Below the pieces are notes generated by a model that saw nothing but the letters and a program-made list of their open reading frames with translations, had not been told where the DNA came from and did not search any database. Source: Pseudoalteromonas fuliginea (GTDB lineage Bacteria; Pseudomonadota; Gammaproteobacteria; Enterobacterales; Alteromonadaceae). From it: a DNA stretch of 55,706 nucleotides. The position numbers were made by a program, and so were the translations under genes. How positions within the stretch are numbered: position 1 is the stretch's first letter; every line of letters starts with the position of its first letter. This document shows positions 36,002-46,604 of the stretch, one piece after another. The stretch is from assembly GCF_000690055.1 (NCBI RefSeq), contig NZ_JJNZ01000061.1:1-55706 (forward strand). Direction: 5' to 3'.

Positions 36002-37888
36002 ATGAAAAAATATTTATTAAGCATTGCGGCAGCTGCATTCATTTTCCCTCTTCATTCTGCCGAGGCAAGTATTGATAACGATGCATTTTTAGATGCTGAA
36101 AAAAAAGTCCGTCATGGAAGTTATCAAGATTTTAAACAAGCGGTTAGTAACCTTAACCATCCGTTAAAGCCGTATGTTGAAAAAACGTATTGGCAACGAC
36201 ATCCTAATATTAAATACCAGTCAGAAATAGAAAACTATTTAACTATTTATCAGCATACGCCCCTTGAATGGCCGGTGCGTAAAGCATGGTTAGCGTATTT
36301 AAAAAAGAAAAATAAAAAAGCGGCATATATTAATAATTACCGTGAAACATCAAATACAGAGCTTACGTGCACTTATTTGGATTTTCAGCTTGATTTAGGT
36401 GCACCTGAAAAAGCAATACTAAATCAAGTAACCGATCTATGGACTGTCGGAAAGTCGCAACCGCAAGAGTGCGACGAGCTTTTTTCAGTGTGGCGTAAAA
36501 AAGGTTACATGGATAAAGAAACTGTTTGGCAGCGAATTACGCTTGCAGCCGAAGGTGGCAAGCAAAGTTTATTACCTTACTTAAAAACATTATTACCTAA
36601 AAATGAGCGCTACTTGGCTGATTTATATCTAAAGGTGCGTCGAGACCCTAGTGCTTCTGCTGGTTTATATCGATACAAAAAAAAATCAGCTAAAGAAGGG
36701 CAAATAGCAATTTATGGTGTTAAGCGTTTGGTTTGGCGCGATAAGGCACTCGCTTTAAAAGCATGGGAAAAGATAGAAAAAATATTTAAGTACAGCGACG
36801 AAGAAAAAGCGGATGTCTATTACACCTTTGCGTTGTCACTTGCTTCAAGTGGGCATAAGCAAGCGAGTTTTTGGCTAAATAAAGTGCCAAAAGAGCGACT
36901 AGACAGCAAGCTTATTCAATGGCAATTGGGCAATATGCTCAAAACCCAAGATTGGGAGGGGATTGCTGCATTTTTTACAGGGAAAGAAAATTTAAGCCTC
37001 GGCCAGCAATATTGGTTAGCTTATAGCTATGCACAACGTGGCGAGCAGCAAAAAGCAGACGATATTTGGAAAAAAGTAGCGACTAATCGTGATTATTATG
37101 GCTTTTTAGCTGCCGCACGCTTAGGGTTGCCAGTTGATTTAAATAATGAGCCTTTAATCGTTGATAAGGAACTGGTAGATAACGTTAGTAATGCCCCCGG
37201 CTTTAAACGAGCAAAAGCGCTTTATGATCTTGAGCGCTTCACGTCGGCTCGCCGTGAGTGGAATTACTTAACTGATACCTCTAGTGATGAAGAAAAGCTA
37301 GCTGCATCACAACTATCTACAGATTTGGGCTGGCACGACAGTACTATTTTTACTTTAGCAAAAATTAAAGCGTGGGATAACGTAGAGCAACGTTTTCCGT
37401 TTGCGTTTCAAGATGTATTTGAACGCTACAGTAAACGCAGCAAAATAGATGTGGCCTGGAGTATTGCTATTGCAAGGCGTGAAAGTTCTTTTGCCCCTGA
37501 TGCACGCTCTCACGCTAATGCACGTGGTTTAATGCAATTATTGCCAAGTACGGCCAAATATGTAAATAAAGGCAGTGTGTCGAGTAATCGATTATATCAG
37601 CCTAAAACAAATATTAGGTTAGGTACCAGTTATCTACAGTATTTAAAAAAGAAGAACCATGGCAACGAAATACTAGCAACGGCTTCATATAATGCAGGGT
37701 ATCACCGTGTTAAACGCTGGCTACCTGATGAAGCTATTCCGGCTGAATTATGGGTGGAGCTTATTCCGTATCGTGAAACCCGTGATTATGTAAAAAATGT
37801 GTTTGCGTATCGTCAGGTTTACCATACTAGAATGGGCCGAGAAGGAAATGTTCTCGCGCCATTGCTTCAAATGAAAATGGGCGGTTAG
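36002..37888 (+). CDS. slt: Soluble lytic murein transglycosylase (Slt70 type)
   Basis: Periplasmic enzyme that cleaves peptidoglycan glycan strands with 1,6-anhydro product formation. It has 628 residues with a signal peptide (MKKYLLSIAAAAFIFPLHS, cleavage after AEA). A long alpha-helical superhelix with repeated short helices comes next. The C-terminal SLT domain (about 475-610) carries IARRESSFAPDARS with the catalytic Glu, the GLMQLLPSTA motif and SYNAGYHRVKRW. The start has AAAGGA six bases upstream. It is monocistronic, with its own terminator. Confidence 0.95.
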   Translation: MKKYLLSIAAAAFIFPLHSAEASIDNDAFLDAEKKVRHGSYQDFKQAVSNLNHPLKPYVEKTYWQRHPNIKYQSEIENYLTIYQHTPLEWPVRKAWLAYLKKKNKKAAYINNYRETSNTELTCTYLDFQLDLGAPEKAILNQVTDLWTVGKSQPQECDELFSVWRKKGYMDKETVWQRITLAAEGGKQSLLPYLKTLLPKNERYLADLYLKVRRDPSASAGLYRYKKKSAKEGQIAIYGVKRLVWRDKALALKAWEKIEKIFKYSDEEKADVYYTFALSLASSGHKQASFWLNKVPKERLDSKLIQWQLGNMLKTQDWEGIAAFFTGKENLSLGQQYWLAYSYAQRGEQQKADDIWKKVATNRDYYGFLAAARLGLPVDLNNEPLIVDKELVDNVSNAPGFKRAKALYDLERFTSARREWNYLTDTSSDEEKLAASQLSTDLGWHDSTIFTLAKIKAWDNVEQRFPFAFQDVFERYSKRSKIDVAWSIAIARRESSFAPDARSHANARGLMQLLPSTAKYVNKGSVSSNRLYQPKTNIRLGTSYLQYLKKKNHGNEILATASYNAGYHRVKRWLPDEAIPAELWVELIPYRETRDYVKNVFAYRQVYHTRMGREGNVLAPLLQMKMGG

Positions 37889-37906
37889 TAAATATAAGTT
37901 TAAAGT

Positions 37907-37940
37907 GGGGGGTATTTACATGCTAGATACCCCCTTTTTT
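37907..37940 (+). terminator. Terminator after slt
   Basis: Stem GGGGGTAT/ATACCCCC with an 11-base loop followed by six T. Confidence 0.85.
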
Positions 37941-37956
37941 GAGCGCTTTGCGGATA

Positions 37957-38117
37957 ATACCAATTTTATTAAAACATGATCATTCTAGCGTATTAAATAA
38001 CTCAATAACTACGTTAAAAATTATTTATATAGAACAACTATGTATCATAATTTTAGCCTTGTTATTAAGCTATTTTCTTATCGCTATAATAGATCATTAA
38101 TTTAATGCAATTGGTAT
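37957..38117. mobile_element. Second MITE-like element, upstream of pepQ
   Basis: A 161-bp non-coding element with imperfect inverted ends of about 35 bp. ATACCAATT, ATTAAA and TGATC-ATT-TAGCG on the left (37957-37990) mirror CGCTATAATAGATCA, TTTAAT and AATTGGTAT on the right (38082-38117). Possible TA duplications flank CCAATT and AATTGG. It differs in sequence from the element at 17177. The right arm contains a perfect TATAAT at 38085-38090 pointing toward pepQ. Confidence 0.7.
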
Positions 38118-38126
38118 AAGTGGTAG

Positions 38127-39485
<1,359 letters not shown>

Positions 39486-39535
39486 TTCTAGTTAACACCA
39501 ATTAGTTTATACACGTTAAAATACGTACATTATTT

Positions 39536-39560
39536 AAAGGGGCCTTTTGGCCCCCTTTTT
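39536..39560 (+). terminator. Terminator after pepQ
   Basis: Stem AAAGGGGCC/GGCCCCCTTT with a TTTT loop and a T run, 13 bases before yigZ. It separates pepQ from yigZ, or attenuates the read-through. Confidence 0.85.
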
Positions 39561-39573
39561 ACAAGTTTAAAAT

Positions 39574-40188
39574 ATGTCTGAATATAAATACCCTGCTGCT
39601 GACGTTTTTCATCAAGAAGAAATTAAAAAAAGTACGTTTATAGTCCACATCGCACACACCCCCGATTTAAATTCAGCTAAAGCATTTATTAAAAGCATTG
39701 AAGAAAAGTATAGCGATGCGCGTCATAACTGTTGGGCACATGTGGCAGGCAACCCCGGTGGCAGCCATGTTTATGGTTTTTCGGACGATGGTGAACCAAA
39801 TGGCACTGCAGGAAAGCCTATGTTAAATGTGCTGGTGGGTTCAGGCCTTGGCGAAATCACAGCTGTCGTCACACGTTACTTTGGCGGCATAAAATTAGGC
39901 ACTGGCGGACTAGTACGTGCTTATGGTGGCTCACTAAACAATGCGTTAGTGAAGTTGCAAACAGTGCTTAAAGTTCCCAGTGTTGAAATTACTGGGAGTA
40001 GCGAGTACAGCATGCAAGGCGCGATTGAGCAGTTATTAAAAACAAAGTATCAAGTGCTTAATATTGATAAGCAATTTACTGCTAATATTGAATGGGTGAT
40101 TACAATAGATAGCCGCGAAGCGCAGCAAGCAATCAAAGATATTTTTGATTTAAGTCACGGCGCAGTTGAGTTAACGATTAAAGAGTAA
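39574..40188 (+). CDS. yigZ: YigZ / IMPACT family protein
   Basis: A 204-residue member of the UPF0029/IMPACT family. The N-terminal domain has KKSTFIVHIAHTPDLNSAK and the family motif DARHNCWAHVAGNPGG, then SDDGEPNGTAGKPMLNVL. A short ferredoxin-like C-terminal domain follows. The eukaryotic homologue regulates Gcn2; the bacterial role is not established. It lies between pepQ and trkH, the E. coli gene order. Confidence 0.93.
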   Translation: MSEYKYPAADVFHQEEIKKSTFIVHIAHTPDLNSAKAFIKSIEEKYSDARHNCWAHVAGNPGGSHVYGFSDDGEPNGTAGKPMLNVLVGSGLGEITAVVTRYFGGIKLGTGGLVRAYGGSLNNALVKLQTVLKVPSVEITGSSEYSMQGAIEQLLKTKYQVLNIDKQFTANIEWVITIDSREAQQAIKDIFDLSHGAVELTIKE

Positions 40189-40284
40189 TAACCTACACAA
40201 ATTGCATGTAATGCATATTCACTCTATTTAATTTGGTTGATACTACTCAACCTGAATTTACTAATAATAAAAGCGATAAGCTAA

Positions 40285-41736
40285 ATGCAATTTCGTACCA
40301 TCATAAAAATTCTTGGCCAACTCGTTGCGCTGTTTAGTATTACCATGGTGCCCCCAGCACTGGTGTCTTTAATATATAAAGACGGTGGTGGTGTTCCTTT
40401 TGTTTTAGCATTTATCTTTAGTGTTGTTATTGGCATGATGGCTTATTACCCAAACCGTCATGAAAATGGTGACTTAAAAGCACGTGAAGGCTTTTTAATT
40501 GTTGTTTTGTTTTGGTTGGTACTTGGGGCATTTGCATCGTTACCGCTTATATTTTTACAAGAACCGAATTTATCGCTCGCTGATGCGGTATTTGAAGCAT
40601 TTTCTGGCTTAACAACCACAGGCGCTACAGTGCTTACCGGTATTGAGTATTTACCCAAATCGGTGTTGTTTTATCGCCAGCAACTCCAGTGGTTTGGCGG
40701 TATGGGTATAATCGTACTCGCCGTCGCTATACTGCCTATGTTAGGCGTGGGTGGTATGCAGTTGTACCGCGCTGAAATTCCAGGCCCGGTAAAAGATTCA
40801 AAAATGACTCCACGGATTGCTGATACAGCTAAGCATCTTTGGTACATTTATGTGTCGCTTACGCTGACATGTATGCTCGCTTATTGGGCGGCAGGAATGA
40901 GCTGGTTTGATGCTATCTGCCATGCATTTTCTACAGTGGCGATAGGCGGCTTTTCTACTTATGACGCATCGATAGGTCACTTTGATAGCCCTGTCATTAA
41001 CTTTATTTGTGTATTCTTTTTAATTATTGCTGCAATTAATTTTTCGCTACATTATGCCGCTGTATCGAGCCGAAACGTAAGAGTTTATTTACGTGACCCT
41101 GAATTTAAAGTTTTCCTATGCATTCAGCTTGCACTTGTAGTTATTTGTTTTACGGTGCTTTCGTCAAATGAAATATATGCTAATGGCGACGAAACCCTCG
41201 ATCAGGCTTTATTCCAAGCAGTATCAATGAGTACAACGGCAGGCTTTGCTACTGATAACTTTTCAACATGGCCTTTGTTTTTACCTATTTTACTTATATT
41301 TTCGAGCTTTATTGGTGGCTGTGCAGGCTCTACCGGTGGTGGTATGAAGGTCGTTCGCGTATTTTTACTTTATTTGCAGGGCGTGCGTGAGCTTAATCGT
41401 TTGGTGCATCCTCGTGCTATATATTCAATTAAGTTGGGTCGAAAGGCGTTGCCAGATAAAGTGGTAGAAGCTGTGTGGGGCTTTTTCTCTGCTTATGCGC
41501 TGGTGTTTATTATTATTATGTTAGCGCTTATGGGCACGGGTATGGATAACATAACGGCGTTCTCTGCCACTGCTGCTTGTTTAAATAATTTAGGTCCAGG
41601 TTTGGGTGATGTAGCATCGCATTATGGCGCGATAACTGATGGCGCTAAATGGTTGCTTACTATTGCGATGGTGTTTGGCCGGTTAGAAATATTTACTTTA
41701 CTTGTGTTATTTACGCCAACGTTTTGGCGTGGATAA
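40285..41736 (+). CDS. trkH: Trk potassium uptake protein TrkH
   Basis: Membrane pore subunit of the Trk potassium transporter, 483 residues (E. coli 483) with about ten to twelve membrane helices. The repeated membrane-pore-membrane motifs appear at GLTTTGATVLTG, STVAIGGFSTYDAS, STTAGFATDNFST and NNLGPGLGDV, each with the selectivity-filter glycine. Its cytoplasmic regulator TrkA is encoded only 2 kb away at 43856, closer than in E. coli. Confidence 0.96.
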   Translation: MQFRTIIKILGQLVALFSITMVPPALVSLIYKDGGGVPFVLAFIFSVVIGMMAYYPNRHENGDLKAREGFLIVVLFWLVLGAFASLPLIFLQEPNLSLADAVFEAFSGLTTTGATVLTGIEYLPKSVLFYRQQLQWFGGMGIIVLAVAILPMLGVGGMQLYRAEIPGPVKDSKMTPRIADTAKHLWYIYVSLTLTCMLAYWAAGMSWFDAICHAFSTVAIGGFSTYDASIGHFDSPVINFICVFFLIIAAINFSLHYAAVSSRNVRVYLRDPEFKVFLCIQLALVVICFTVLSSNEIYANGDETLDQALFQAVSMSTTAGFATDNFSTWPLFLPILLIFSSFIGGCAGSTGGGMKVVRVFLLYLQGVRELNRLVHPRAIYSIKLGRKALPDKVVEAVWGFFSAYALVFIIIMLALMGTGMDNITAFSATAACLNNLGPGLGDVASHYGAITDGAKWLLTIAMVFGRLEIFTLLVLFTPTFWRG

Positions 41737-41779
41737 AGCTAACTGTTTTATTTAAAAAATACATTACAAGGGAGAGAAT

Positions 41780-42433
41780 ATGCCAATAAGCAATCTTAAT
41801 AATATAATTATTGGCAGCTTGGTCGACCTAGAAATTTTAACGCCTACCAGTAGTAAACGCATTAAGACTGAGATGGTGGGATTACTTGATGATAAATTTA
41901 TCATTTTAAATTATCCAAGCTCAAAACGCTTACCTGCGGCAAGTGATTATTTACGTGACGGTATAACCGTTGTCGTGAGGGCTTTAATAGAAGGCAGCGG
42001 TGGGAAAGTAATTGCGTTTCGTCAGAAAATTATGTCTATTTCTTCTCATCCGGCTCGGCTTATTTTTATAAACTTTCCTGAACAGGTTCAGTTATTTAGT
42101 TTGCGTTCGCAAACGCGTATCCCTACTTTATTACCTGCAAAGCTAAAACTAAGTGACGACAGAGTACTCGAAGGTGTTATTAAAGATATCTCATTAACGG
42201 GAGTTATGTTTGATGTTAGAAGTAATAAAGAGCTTGAAAGTATAAAAGATATGCAATGTACTATTATGCTAGATAGCAGTGCGCAAAATTTTGAAGGCGA
42301 GGTGTGTAGTGTTAAAGAGCATGATGCGGGGATCAGATGTGGTATTAAACTATTAGCCAGTGAAGATGAAATGAATACCTTTATGAAAGAGCACTTTATT
42401 GATCCCTCCATGCTCGAATTCGAAGTCGGTTAA
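41780..42433 (+). CDS. PilZ-domain c-di-GMP-binding protein (YcgR-like)
   Basis: A 217-residue cytoplasmic protein with a beta-rich N-terminal domain like the YcgR-N flagellar-brake region and a C-terminal PilZ domain. The c-di-GMP ligands are present: RSQTR at 109-113 (RxxxR) and DISLTG at 136-141 (DxSxxG). It should therefore bind c-di-GMP; the output is unknown. It follows trkH by 43 bases, with GGGAGAG as a ribosome-binding site, so it could be cotranscribed with trkH. No flagellar gene is nearby. Confidence 0.85.
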   Translation: MPISNLNNIIIGSLVDLEILTPTSSKRIKTEMVGLLDDKFIILNYPSSKRLPAASDYLRDGITVVVRALIEGSGGKVIAFRQKIMSISSHPARLIFINFPEQVQLFSLRSQTRIPTLLPAKLKLSDDRVLEGVIKDISLTGVMFDVRSNKELESIKDMQCTIMLDSSAQNFEGEVCSVKEHDAGIRCGIKLLASEDEMNTFMKEHFIDPSMLEFEVG

Positions 42434-42899
42434 AAGAGATTTCGCTATTTTGCAACAAAATAGCGATTGCCTGCTTTATAGATGAAAATTATTTGGTTGT
42501 TATTTTTAATAATTAAATAAATAATATAAAACAGTAACTTAAAATAATAAAAGATTACCGTAATCTAATTTCATGTAATAAACCCAACCCAAATAAAGCT
42601 AAATTTTTGCTTTAAACCTCATCTAAAATATCTAAATTCATAATTTGTGGTTTTTTAATCTAAATTAACCTCTTGTTTTTATGGTCTATTTTGTTTTTTC
42701 ATATCGCTGTGTTGCTAAAAAGCAACAGGAAAGCACTTGAAATTTATCCATATCACGATTTTATACTGTTAACCAAATGAAAAATAACAGCTTTTAAAAG
42801 TTGGCACCTAAGTTGTAATAGTCATGGTGTACTGAACTTAAGCGTGATTTAAAGTAAGACACCTTAATCGCACACACATAAATTTGAAGGATACATATT
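42434..42899. other. AT-rich gap upstream of the EF-hand genes
   Basis: No gene is visible. A perfect 10-bp hairpin, CGCTATTTTG with CAAAATAGCG at 42443-42465, follows the PilZ gene, but without a T run it is only a weak terminator candidate. The rest is AT rich and must carry the promoter of the first EF-hand gene; I see no clear consensus. Confidence 0.5.
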
Positions 42900-43112
42900 A
42901 TGAAACGCATTAATAAAGCACTAGCACTTATTGCATTAGCATCTTCTTCAGCCGCTTTTGCTGCAACAGACTTTGATACACTTGATGTAGACGGCAGTGG
43001 CACAATTAGCCAAGCAGAAGCATCAGTAGATGCAAAGTTAATGAGCATGTTCTCAGAACTTGATACTGACCAAAATGGTGAGTTATCAAAAGAAGAATTT
43101 TCAGAAGCTTAA
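42900..43112 (+). CDS. Exported EF-hand protein, copy 1
   Basis: A 70-residue protein with a Sec-type signal peptide (cleavage after AFA, residue 21) and two calcium-binding EF-hand loops: DVDGSGTISQAE at 29-40 and DTDQNGELSKEE at 55-66. Positions 1, 3, 5, 7, 9 and 12 of each loop carry usable ligands. The mature protein is about 49 residues, essentially one EF-hand pair, and very acidic. It is the first of three tandem paralogues. GAAGGA lies seven bases upstream of the start. Function is unknown; calcium binding in the periplasm or outside the cell is inferred. Confidence 0.88.
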   Translation: MKRINKALALIALASSSAAFAATDFDTLDVDGSGTISQAEASVDAKLMSMFSELDTDQNGELSKEEFSEA

Positions 43113-43250
43113 TTAACAAGTATTTATCCTGAGTTGCCAAAGACAACCTAAGTAGGCAAGGAGCTTACGAAAGAGGGTAACAAGGAAGTGAAAAATTACG
43201 TTTAAGCTAAACGAAGCAACTTTTTTGATAGAACATTGAAGGATTAAACT

Positions 43251-43463
43251 ATGAAACATTTAAATAAAGCACTGGCACTTATAGCTATAGCGTCTTCTTC
43301 AGTTGTCTTTGCAGCATCAGACTTTAATAGCCTTGATATAGATGGTAGCGGCACAATTAGCCCAAGTGAAGCGGCTGTCGACACCGATTTAATGGCTGAA
43401 TTTATCGAGCTAGATACCGACGGTAGCGGTGAGCTTTCTAAAGAAGAGTTCGCTAATTACTAG
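43251..43463 (+). CDS. Exported EF-hand protein, copy 2
   Basis: A paralogue of copy 1 with the same 70-residue layout: signal peptide MKHLNKALALIAIASSSVVFA, EF-hand loops DIDGSGTISPSE at 29-40 and DTDGSGELSKEE at 55-66, and the same SKEEFA end. The 138-base spacer from copy 1 and the 100-base spacer to copy 3 do not resemble each other, so the duplications are not recent. A GAAGGA ribosome-binding site is present. Confidence 0.88.
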   Translation: MKHLNKALALIAIASSSVVFAASDFNSLDIDGSGTISPSEAAVDTDLMAEFIELDTDGSGELSKEEFANY

Positions 43464-43563
43464 TTACCAGAGTTCAGGTTAATTAATCTTTTTTCAGATT
43501 AAACATTTTTCACAGTCAGGGATCTTTGAAAAGGACTTCCTCTTTATTATTTAGGAAATTATT

Positions 43564-43779
43564 ATGAAAACATTAAACACAACACTGGCCGTCATCATTT
43601 TAGCATCGTCGTCAGCTGCGTATGCCGCCGTTGATTTTGCCTCTTTTGATATCGATAGTGACGGGGTTATCACCAAGCAAGAAGCGCAAGTTAACGCGCA
43701 GTTAGTGAAATTATTTGATGACTTAGACACTGACGGGAATGGTGAGCTTTCTAAAGAAGAGTTTGCAAAAGTACAGTAA
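43564..43779 (+). CDS. Exported EF-hand protein, copy 3
   Basis: 71 residues with a signal peptide (to about residue 21) and loops DIDSDGVITKQE at 29-40 and DTDGNGELSKEE at 55-66. The first loop is the most divergent of the three (SDGV instead of GSGT), whereas the second is nearly constant. It ends 37 bases before a terminator that also serves trkA from the other side. Its role is unknown. Confidence 0.87.
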   Translation: MKTLNTTLAVIILASSSAAYAAVDFASFDIDSDGVITKQEAQVNAQLVKLFDDLDTDGNGELSKEEFAKVQ

Positions 43780-43816
43780 CTCTAAAATGATAATTAACAC
43801 GCGATTATCAGCGATT

Positions 43817-43842
43817 AAAGCCGCCTTCGCCAGCGGCTTTTT
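43817..43842 (+). terminator. Terminator between EF-hand copy 3 and trkA
   Basis: An 8-bp stem (AAAGCCGC/GCGGCTTT) followed by T residues on the plus strand. The convergent trkA may use it in reverse less efficiently. Confidence 0.8.
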
Positions 43843-43855
43843 ATACGTCATAAGA

Positions 43856-45232
43856 CTACAAAAATATAGCACTTACCTGAAATAGTTTTTCTACCACATT
43901 AATGTGTTTTTTATCGATTAAAAACATAATAACGTGATCGCCTGACATAATAATGGTGTCGTCATGAGCAATGAGTACGTCGTCATTTCGTACAATTGCC
44001 CCAATCGTTGTACCTGCAGGAAGTTTTATATCTGCAATAGCACGGCCAACCACCTTTGATGTATTCTCATCACCATGGGCTACCGCTTCAATCGCCTCTG
44101 CTGCACCTTTGCGTAATGAGTAGACGTTAACAATGTCGCCACGACGTACATGTGTTAGTAATGCCGAAATGGTGGCTTGTTGAGGAGATATGGCAATGTC
44201 TATTTCTCCCCCTTGTACTAAATCAACGTAAGCACCACGCTGAATAAGTACCATTGTTTTTTGTGCGCCCATACGTTTTGCAAGCATGGCTGACATAATA
44301 TTTGCTTCATCGTCATTGGTTACGGCAATAAATACATCAACTTGATCAATATGCTCTTCTGAGAGTAATTCTTGATCTGATGCGTCACCACAAAATACAA
44401 CTGTGTTATCTAGCATTTCTGAGAGTTGCTCAGCACGCTCTTTGCTACGCTCAATTAATTTAACTGTGTGGTTTTTTTCAAGTGAGCGGGCAAGGCCCGC
44501 GCCAATATTACCGCCACCCGCAATCATAATTTTTTTGTAAGAACGTTCAAGTTTTTGTAGTTCGTTCATTACTGCGCGTATATGTTTTGTAGCGGCAATA
44601 AAAAATACTTCGTCATCGGCTTCAATGACCGTTGTACCTAGTGGTTTGATTGCTTTACCTTGGCGGTAAATAGCGGCAACACGGGTTTCTACATTAGGGA
44701 TGTGTTCTTTAAGTGCAGACAATGCATAACCGACGAGTAAACCGCCATAATAGGCTTTCACTGCAACTAACGAGAGCATGCCATCGGCAAACTGCAATAC
44801 CTGTAATGCGCCAGGGTAGTCGATTAAGCGACGAATGTACTTGGTCACGAGTGCTTCTGGGGCAATGTAATGATCGATTGGCAAGTCGTCGTTCTGAAAA
44901 AGTTTCTCGCGGTATTTTAAATATTGCTCTGAGCGAATACGGGCAATTTTAGTGGGCGTTTTAAAAATACTGTACGCCACTTGGCATGCAACCATGTTTA
45001 CTTCATCTGAACTGGTTACTGCAATAACCATATCGGCGTCTTCAGCTCCAGCTTGACGTAATACATCAGGATGCGCACTGTGTCCTACTACACCTTGTAA
45101 GTCGTACTTATCTTGAAGTTCACGTAATCGGTTACCATCTATATCAACGACTGTAATTTCATTCTGTTCGCCTACTAAATTCTCAGCGAGTGTTGCGCCT
45201 ACTTGGCCAGCACCGAGTATGATTATTTTCAT
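43856..45232 (-). CDS. trkA: Trk system potassium uptake regulator TrkA
   Basis: Cytoplasmic NAD(H)-binding regulator that controls the TrkH pore. The 458 residues (E. coli 458) contain two RCK repeats. The first Rossmann motif is at the N-terminus ([17 protein letters not shown]) and the second in the middle ([20 protein letters not shown]). Each is followed by an RCK C-terminal domain. It is preceded by rsmB on the same strand, as in E. coli, with a 76-base gap that contains a hairpin. Confidence 0.97.
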   Translation of the reverse strand: MKIIILGAGQVGATLAENLVGEQNEITVVDIDGNRLRELQDKYDLQGVVGHSAHPDVLRQAGAEDADMVIAVTSSDEVNMVACQVAYSIFKTPTKIARIRSEQYLKYREKLFQNDDLPIDHYIAPEALVTKYIRRLIDYPGALQVLQFADGMLSLVAVKAYYGGLLVGYALSALKEHIPNVETRVAAIYRQGKAIKPLGTTVIEADDEVFFIAATKHIRAVMNELQKLERSYKKIMIAGGGNIGAGLARSLEKNHTVKLIERSKERAEQLSEMLDNTVVFCGDASDQELLSEEHIDQVDVFIAVTNDDEANIMSAMLAKRMGAQKTMVLIQRGAYVDLVQGGEIDIAISPQQATISALLTHVRRGDIVNVYSLRKGAAEAIEAVAHGDENTSKVVGRAIADIKLPAGTTIGAIVRNDDVLIAHDDTIIMSGDHVIMFLIDKKHINVVEKLFQVSAIFL

Positions 45233-45262
45233 TATTTACCCGTGTTATAAGTAGCAATTAAG

Positions 45263-45289
45263 AGCCATTTTTAAATTATAAAAATGGCT
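45263..45289. terminator. Hairpin between rsmB and trkA
   Basis: A perfect 10-bp stem AGCCATTTTT with AAAAATGGCT and a seven-base loop. There is no T run after it on the minus strand, so it may be a weak terminator, a processing signal or a pausing site. Confidence 0.5.
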
Positions 45290-45308
45290 AATTTACAGTT
45301 CATTAATT

Positions 45309-46604
45309 TTAGATTTTTTTAACTAGCTTAGCGTAATAAAATCCATCGCTTTCGCCTGGCAGTAGCTGTAATCCTGGCATTGTAACGGTGTCTTTATCAT
45401 GCAGAGGAATATGCTCTGCATCGTCATTATTAGCTAAAAACTTAGCTACTTGTTGCTGATTTTCTTGTGGAAGAACCGAGCATGTAGCGTATACCAATGT
45501 ACCACCTGGTTTCAGAAGCGGCCAAATACTATTGAGTATATCGCCTTGAAGAGCGGCTAAGTCAACAATGTCAGATGCGCGACGAAGCCATTTTATATCT
45601 GGATGGCGACGGATTACACCAGTGGCCGAACAAGGCACATCAAGCAAAATACGATCAAATAATTTTTCGTCCCACCAAGTATGTGGTTGCGAGGCATCAC
45701 CACATTGTAGGTCTGCACCTAAGCCAATACGGGTAAGGTTTTGCTTAACACGTTCAAGTCGAGTTGAGTCGCTATCGAGTGCAAGTACGTCTGCGTCAGC
45801 AAGTTCTAATATGTGACAGGTTTTTCCGCCAGGTGCTGCACAGGCATCTAAAATAGTGTCATCTGCTTTAGGTTCTAAAAAGCGTGCTGCAAGTTGTGCT
45901 GCGGCATCTTGTACTGAACATGCACCTGTATCAAACTCTGGTAAGGAAAATACATCGCGTGGTTTAGCGAGCTTAATTCCGTCTATAAAGTCAGGATTTA
46001 AGGTATGTTCAATATCGTTCGCCGTTAGCATATCGCTGTATTCTTGCGTGCTATATTGTGCTTGATTCACACGTAACCACATAGGTGCTTGTTGTTGGTT
46101 TTCTGCAAGTATGTCTTCCCAGCTATCTGGGTAGGCCTCTTTTACTTGTTTGATAAACCAATTAGGGTGGTTGTATAAACACACAGGGATAAGCTTCGCT
46201 TTTTCTTCAAGCTCAATTTGCTGGCGTTGAAAACTACGTAATATAGCGTTAATAAGCCCTTTTAAACCTAAAGCACGTAATTGAGCAAGTGCATTTACAG
46301 TTTCAGATATTGCTGCGTGCGGCGGTACACGCATGTGTTGTAGTTGATAAATACCTACATATAATAAAAATTGAAATATTCTGCGTTTACCTTTTAGTGG
46401 ATCTTCCACTAAATGTTGGCAGTAGTTTTCAAGGCTAGGTAAGTAGCGTAAAACGCCATAACAAATTTGTTGTAGTAGCGCTTTGTCTTTTGGTGGTAAG
46501 CCTTGGCTAGCAAATGGCAGTTCTTGATTAAGCGAAGCGCCTTTATCAACTACGTTATATAAAGTTTCAGCGGCAAGCGCTCGTACGTTTTGAACATTAC
46601 TCAT
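45309..46604 (-). CDS. rsmB: 16S rRNA (cytosine-967-C5)-methyltransferase
   Basis: Methylates C967 of 16S rRNA with SAM. The 431 residues have an N-terminal NusB-like RNA-binding domain (to about 140). The Rossmann methyltransferase domain contains [17 protein letters not shown] and the two catalytic cysteines in [15 protein letters not shown] and [11 protein letters not shown]. Its start overlaps the fmt stop by eight bases, which suggests translational coupling in the def-fmt-rsmB-trkA group. Confidence 0.97.
   Translation of the reverse strand: MSNVQNVRALAAETLYNVVDKGASLNQELPFASQGLPPKDKALLQQICYGVLRYLPSLENYCQHLVEDPLKGKRRIFQFLLYVGIYQLQHMRVPPHAAISETVNALAQLRALGLKGLINAILRSFQRQQIELEEKAKLIPVCLYNHPNWFIKQVKEAYPDSWEDILAENQQQAPMWLRVNQAQYSTQEYSDMLTANDIEHTLNPDFIDGIKLAKPRDVFSLPEFDTGACSVQDAAAQLAARFLEPKADDTILDACAAPGGKTCHILELADADVLALDSDSTRLERVKQNLTRIGLGADLQCGDASQPHTWWDEKLFDRILLDVPCSATGVIRRHPDIKWLRRASDIVDLAALQGDILNSIWPLLKPGGTLVYATCSVLPQENQQQVAKFLANNDDAEHIPLHDKDTVTMPGLQLLPGESDGFYYAKLVKKI

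Noticed and set aside
40232..40251. GGTTGA/TCAACC hairpin upstream of trkH as a terminator
   Set aside because: The stem is only six base pairs and no T run follows.
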